From Campylobacteraceae bacterium (GTDB lineage Bacteria > Campylobacterota > Campylobacteria > Campylobacterales > Sulfurospirillaceae): 64,000 nucleotides of DNA. Below, piece after piece: positions 63,913 through 64,000 of this stretch (positions are counted from its first letter, which is position 1; every line of letters begins with the position of its first letter). The position numbers were made by a program, and so were the translations under genes. The stretch spans positions 53,262 through 117,261 of the forward strand of contig JALUBH010000011.1 of NCBI GenBank assembly GCA_027050775.1, in the 5' to 3' direction. The notes under the pieces are model-generated. The model ran no database searches. It saw nothing but the letters and a program-made list of their open reading frames with translations, and had not been told where the DNA came from.

Positions 63913-64000
63913 CTAAGCTGCTGTTTCAATTTGTAACATCATTTTTTCTTCAAACTCAACAGGAGATAAATTATTATTTGAGCTATGCATTCTCTGTCTA
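63913..64000 (-). pseudogene. IS3-family transposase OrfB, C-terminal end (continues beyond window)
   Basis: The last 28 codons on the minus strand: RQRMHSSNNNLSPVEFEEKM... ending ETAA-stop at 63913-63915. The RxHS...LSPxEFE pattern is the C-terminal signature of IS3 OrfB transposases. Whether the rest is intact cannot be seen. Confidence 0.75.

Larger units (their letters stand above)
63450..64000. mobile_element. Insertion-sequence debris at the right edge
   Basis: No intact gene. The stretch holds an IS3 orfA beginning (63579-63629, plus), an IS256-type transposase 3' fragment (63664-63891, minus) and an IS3 orfB 3' end (63913 onward, minus, leaving the window). The fragments are in different orientations, so at least two elements were inserted and decayed. 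This bounds the pseudaminic acid cluster on its downstream side. Confidence 0.85.

Overview
The window looks like a chromosome segment of a Campylobacterota (epsilonproteobacterial) chemolithotroph or anaerobic respirer of the Sulfurimonas/Sulfurospirillum/Sulfurovum kind. The DNA is AT-rich and genes are tightly packed, with many ATGA/TAATG start-stop overlaps and TATAAT -10 boxes without obvious -35 boxes. The genus is inferred. The order-level signs are a selenocysteine formate dehydrogenase with its Tat-target and TorD-type helpers, a futalosine-pathway MqnA, carboxynorspermidine-type polyamine genes, a CheB without receiver domain and a pseudaminic acid cluster. No tRNA, rRNA or CRISPR array was seen.

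Layout. 1-5222 (minus): formate dehydrogenase operon, with fdhA running off the left edge and read through an in-frame UGA (Sec). 5366-11953 (plus): periplasmic binding protein, histidine kinase, response regulator, selA and selB, all overlapping; this divergent unit holds the Sec machinery needed by fdhA and probably a signalling system. 12010-25628: DsbC-like protein, PAS protein, soluble chemoreceptor, DEAD-box helicase, FadL-type porin, polyamine genes (nspC and a carboxynorspermidine-synthase-like dehydrogenase) around a small cheB-cheR pair, a c-heme chemoreceptor and rdgB. 25729-31209: a signalling cassette of STAS protein, NIT-domain chemoreceptor, PP2C/HATPase fusion, response regulator and kinase.

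31226-42631: copper/envelope region with CopA ATPase, multicopper oxidase, DUF302 and SHOCT proteins. A full-length arginine (guanidino) kinase, an MFS carrier and a YqaA protein follow, then a second regulator/kinase pair with a Met-rich Spy-like protein, another SHOCT protein and a cytochrome c. 42637-44521 (minus): moaD-moaE-moeA, making the molybdopterin cofactor that fdhA also needs. 44669-53806: housekeeping metabolism (mqnA, gdhA, upp, maeB, gltX, SurA-like chaperone, accB-accC, dcd). 55215-63449 (plus): pseudaminic acid genes pseB-C-F-I-G without a visible pseH, followed by ATP-grasp, FkbM and Gfo/Idh/MocA genes. 63450-64000: insertion-sequence debris of IS3 and IS256 types.

The most unusual signal is not a gene. 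The palindrome CTACATGTAG occurs ten times exactly, often extended to CTCTACATGTAGAG. All eight copies inside genes are read in the same register as Leu-His-Val, seven of them followed by Glu or extended to LHVE-like text; two copies form a hairpin after the porin gene. Other notable points are a 24-bp hairpin in the copA leader whose only two non-Watson-Crick pairs are G-U in the sense transcript, a strong terminator placed just before the upp ribosome binding site, and a chemoreceptor embedded in a PP2C/STAS partner-switch cassette.
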